Origin: SIG437 sp045648985
GTDB lineage: Bacteria; Bacillota; Clostridia; UBA1381; UBA9506
Direction of reading: 5' to 3'
Assembly (NCBI GenBank): GCA_045648985.1
Contig: JAZROZ010000027.1
Span: forward strand, 62,001-126,000
Length of the DNA: 64,000 bases
Of this stretch, positions 62,273 to 64,000 are shown piece after piece (within the stretch, counting starts at the first letter, position 1; each line of letters begins with the position of its first letter). Below the pieces are notes generated by a model, which searched no databases, had not been told where the DNA came from, and worked only from the letters and a program-made list of their open reading frames with translations. Position numbers and translations under genes: made by a program.

Positions 62273-63052
62273 TTGATTAAATTTCAATCTTTTCTAAGCG
62301 GCTCATCGGGAAATTCAACGTTTGTAACTGATGGCGAAAGTAAAATACTTGTTGATTGTGGTGCAAACGGCAAATATATTGAAGAGTGTCTTGAGCGGAT
62401 TGATGTAGAGGCAAATGATATTAACGCGATACTCATTTCCCATGCGCATCGTGACCACGTTTTTGGTGTTGGTGTTTTATCGCGCAGATTTGATATACCG
62501 ATATATGCAAGTGAAGATACTTGGGATGAAATGCTTTCAATTATAGGAAATATAAAAGAGAAGAATATTAAAATAATAAAATCTGATGAACAGTTGAAGC
62601 TTGGCAATATGACAATTAAGCCATTTTCTATTCCACATGATGCAAAAGGGGCATTAGCATATCGAATAGAGGGGATAGACTCAAAAATGGCTATAGCGAC
62701 AGATATAGGGCATATTTCGGATGAGCTTTTTGAAAATCTATCGGGATGTGACTTTATTATAATTGAAGCCAATCACGATTTGGAAATGCTGAGAAACGGA
62801 AGATATCCATATTATCTGAAAAAAAGAATTATGTCAGATAAAGGGCATCTTTCAAATGAAGATAGTGCTAAATTATGTACAATGCTTGCTAAAGCCGGCA
62901 CAAAATCGTTCTGGCTCGGGCATTTATCAAATGAAAATAATACCCCACATATAGCATATAATGCAGTAAAAGATGCATTTGAAAGAGCAGGCATCAGCGT
63001 CGGCACAGACGTGTGCTTAAATGTACTTCCGAGATTCTGGATTGAGAGCTGA
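62273..63052 (+). CDS. MBL-fold metallo-hydrolase, WalJ/YycJ-like
   Basis: A 259-residue metallo-beta-lactamase-fold protein. It starts with a TTG at 62273, seven to eight bases after GGGGGAG. It shows FLSGSSGNSTFVTDGESKILVDCG at the N-terminus, the zinc motif HAHRDH near 57-62, SIPHDAKGALAYRIE near 120, and ATDIGHIS near 142. This matches YycJ/WalJ, a predicted exonuclease-like hydrolase often found near the walRK locus and rlmH in Firmicutes. Here rlmH does follow, but walR and walK are not in the window. Confidence 0.88.
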   Translation: MIKFQSFLSGSSGNSTFVTDGESKILVDCGANGKYIEECLERIDVEANDINAILISHAHRDHVFGVGVLSRRFDIPIYASEDTWDEMLSIIGNIKEKNIKIIKSDEQLKLGNMTIKPFSIPHDAKGALAYRIEGIDSKMAIATDIGHISDELFENLSGCDFIIIEANHDLEMLRNGRYPYYLKKRIMSDKGHLSNEDSAKLCTMLAKAGTKSFWLGHLSNENNTPHIAYNAVKDAFERAGISVGTDVCLNVLPRFWIES

Positions 63053-63068
63053 CTATATAGTGTAAAAA

Positions 63069-63120
63069 GCCTTCTCCTAGAGGAGAAGGTGGGTTTGCAA
63101 AGCAAACTCAGATGAGGTGT
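63069..63120. repeat. Palindromic intergenic repeat, family C
   Basis: CCTTCTCCT-ag-AGGAGAAGG (63070-63089), then GTTTGC-aaa-GCAAAC (63093-63107) and TCAGATGAGGTG. Two adjacent hairpins followed by GATGAGGTG are a form I know from intergenic regions of other gut Clostridia. It lies between walJ-like and rlmH. Confidence 0.65.
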
Positions 63121-63148
63121 AAATGAATAAAACAACAGAAGGTCAGAT

Positions 63149-63628
63149 ATGAATATAAACATAATTTGTATTGGGAAGTTAAAAGAAAAATATTTAAAAG
63201 ATGCTGTAGCGGAATATTCAAAAAGGCTTTCAAGGTTTTGTAAGCTCAAGATTACAGAGCTTTCAGAAGCACCACTCTCTGAAAATTACTCAGACGGGGA
63301 AAAGGAAGTTGCTCTTTTTAAAGAGGCAGAAAGTATCCATCAGGCATTAAAAGGTGCTGATTGTATCATCAGTCTTTGCGTTGAGGGAAAGCAAAAATCG
63401 TCTGAGGATTTTGCAGATTTCATAGAAAATAATATGACAGGCGGAAAAAGTAATTTTGCCTTTATAATCGGCGGGTCAGTGGGTCTTGCTGAAAGCATTA
63501 AAAAAGCATCTCATTTAAGGCTTTCATTTTCCGAAATGACCTTTCCGCATCAGCTTATGCGCGTGATTTTGCTTGAACAGATTTACAGAGCATTTAAGAT
63601 AATATCAAATGAGAAATATCATAAATAG
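63149..63628 (+). CDS. rlmH: 23S rRNA (pseudouridine-1915-N3)-methyltransferase RlmH
   Basis: A 159-residue SPOUT methyltransferase of the large ribosomal subunit, standard length. It shows INIICIGKLKEKYLKDAVAEY at the N-terminus, FIIGGSVGLAESIK near 107 (SAM-binding knot) and LSFSEMTFPHQLMRVILLEQIYRA followed by NEKYHK at the end, all diagnostic. AGAAGGTC precedes the ATG. A 9-codon frame beginning 63123 ends in the ATGA at its start; its ribosome binding site spacing is too short to be convincing. Confidence 0.96.
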   Translation: MNINIICIGKLKEKYLKDAVAEYSKRLSRFCKLKITELSEAPLSENYSDGEKEVALFKEAESIHQALKGADCIISLCVEGKQKSSEDFADFIENNMTGGKSNFAFIIGGSVGLAESIKKASHLRLSFSEMTFPHQLMRVILLEQIYRAFKIISNEKYHK

Positions 63629-63674
63629 TTTTTTATAAAATAATATATATAAGAAAAGAAAGGAACGTGAAAAA

Positions 63675-64000
63675 GTGGAAGTCTTTTTAACAAACGTAAA
63701 CACATTATTCGGTAACGTGCTCGGGATTACATGGCAGAGTGTCGTAATGTGGATTATCGGAGGTGTGCTTATTTATCTTGCTATTAAAAAAGATATGGAG
63801 CCTACACTTCTTCTGCCAATGGGATTTGGCGCAATTTTAGTAAACATACCTCTTTCGGGTGCTGTAACACAGGGTGCAGAAGAGGGTGTAATTGACATTT
63901 TATTTAATGCAGGTATTGCAAATGAGCTGTTCCCGCTCCTGCTTTTTATTGGAATAGGTGCTATGATTGATTTTGAACCGCTCCTTTCCAATCCTAAGAT
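63675..64000 (+). CDS. Na+-translocating decarboxylase beta subunit (OadB/GcdB-type), 5' part
   Basis: Starts with a GTG at 63675, eight to nine bases after AAAGGAA, and runs off the window (108 codons). The N-terminal segment has the family layout: ITWQSVVMWIIGGVLIYLAI as the first membrane helix, KDMEPTLLLPMGFGAILVNIP, then FPLLLFIGIGAMIDFEPLLS, the signature of oxaloacetate, glutaconyl-CoA and methylmalonyl-CoA decarboxylase beta subunits that export Na+. Which acid is decarboxylated depends on the alpha subunit beyond the window. Confidence 0.9.
   Translation, partial: MEVFLTNVNTLFGNVLGITWQSVVMWIIGGVLIYLAIKKDMEPTLLLPMGFGAILVNIPLSGAVTQGAEEGVIDILFNAGIANELFPLLLFIGIGAMIDFEPLLSNPK

Noticed and set aside
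63123..63152. A 9-codon leader peptide ending in the ATGA of rlmH
   Set aside because: The GAGGTG before its ATG is only about 3-4 bases away and belongs to the family C repeat; coding evidence is too thin.

Overview
The window reads as a chromosome segment of a low-GC, spore-forming, anaerobic Firmicute (class Clostridia). The evidence is a complete spoIIIAA-AH sporulation operon, pyruvate:ferredoxin oxidoreductase, a CIRCE-controlled groESL, SLH-domain (S-layer type) envelope proteins, type III glutamine synthetase, paired GlgC/GlgD, a Na+-translocating decarboxylase subunit and Gram-positive ribosome binding sites (AGGAGG, with some TTG and GTG starts). I cannot name the genus from sequence alone. 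I see no rRNA, tRNA or CRISPR array, and no transposase or phage gene. Two genes are cut by the window edges.

Layout. 1-2.2 kb (minus): two exported envelope proteins, a stalk-domain SleB-like hydrolase (partial) and an SLH/VanY-like peptidase. 2.4-7.9 kb (plus): PFOR, a PIG-L deacetylase and a NagB-like isomerase. 8.0-12.2 kb (minus): a large acyl-CoA dehydratase activase system split into two overlapping frames. 12.4-23.2 kb (plus): SNF2/SWIM helicase, a type IIA topoisomerase A subunit, HtpG, MutS and a tandem-OB SSB-like protein. 23.2-31.9 kb (mostly minus): kinase-like protein, ABC-F ATPase, membrane XRE regulator, DegV (plus), unknown protein, cardiolipin synthase, GroEL/GroES. 32.2-35.3 kb: flavoprotein, QueG-like protein, EF-P and a Cys/Asp-rich zinc-ribbon protein. 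35.4-47.4 kb: carbohydrate block (phosphohexomutase, AraC regulator with a frameshifted CBM9-like gene, glgCD, then pgk-tpiA-gpmI-eno) and a glycosyltransferase. 47.5-50.4 kb (minus): amidohydrolase and GlnN. 50.6-55.6 kb (plus): spoIIIA operon carrying a MITE-like insertion between AB and AC. 55.8-58.5 kb (minus): membrane protein, ComF-like protein, AroQ. 59-64 kb (plus): a large, apparently highly expressed SLH protein, WalJ-like hydrolase, RlmH, and the start of a sodium-pump decarboxylase beta subunit.

How the genes fit together: PFOR, lower glycolysis and glycogen synthesis describe fermentative sugar metabolism; the stress genes (groESL, and probably htpG) appear to share HrcA/CIRCE control. 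Fragments of the aroQ-efp-spoIIIA neighbourhood known from Bacillus are present but spread over 24 kb.

The most unusual material is non-coding or at gene boundaries: a 273-bp TA-flanked inverted-repeat element inside spoIIIA, whose end sequence recurs at another spoIIIA stop codon; three palindromic intergenic repeat families; a second inverted-repeat element after the SLH gene; two gene disruptions at poly-A runs; a NagB homologue without its catalytic Asp; and a small protein with eight cysteines in a Cys-Asp run beside efp. I did not find a clearly new multi-gene system.
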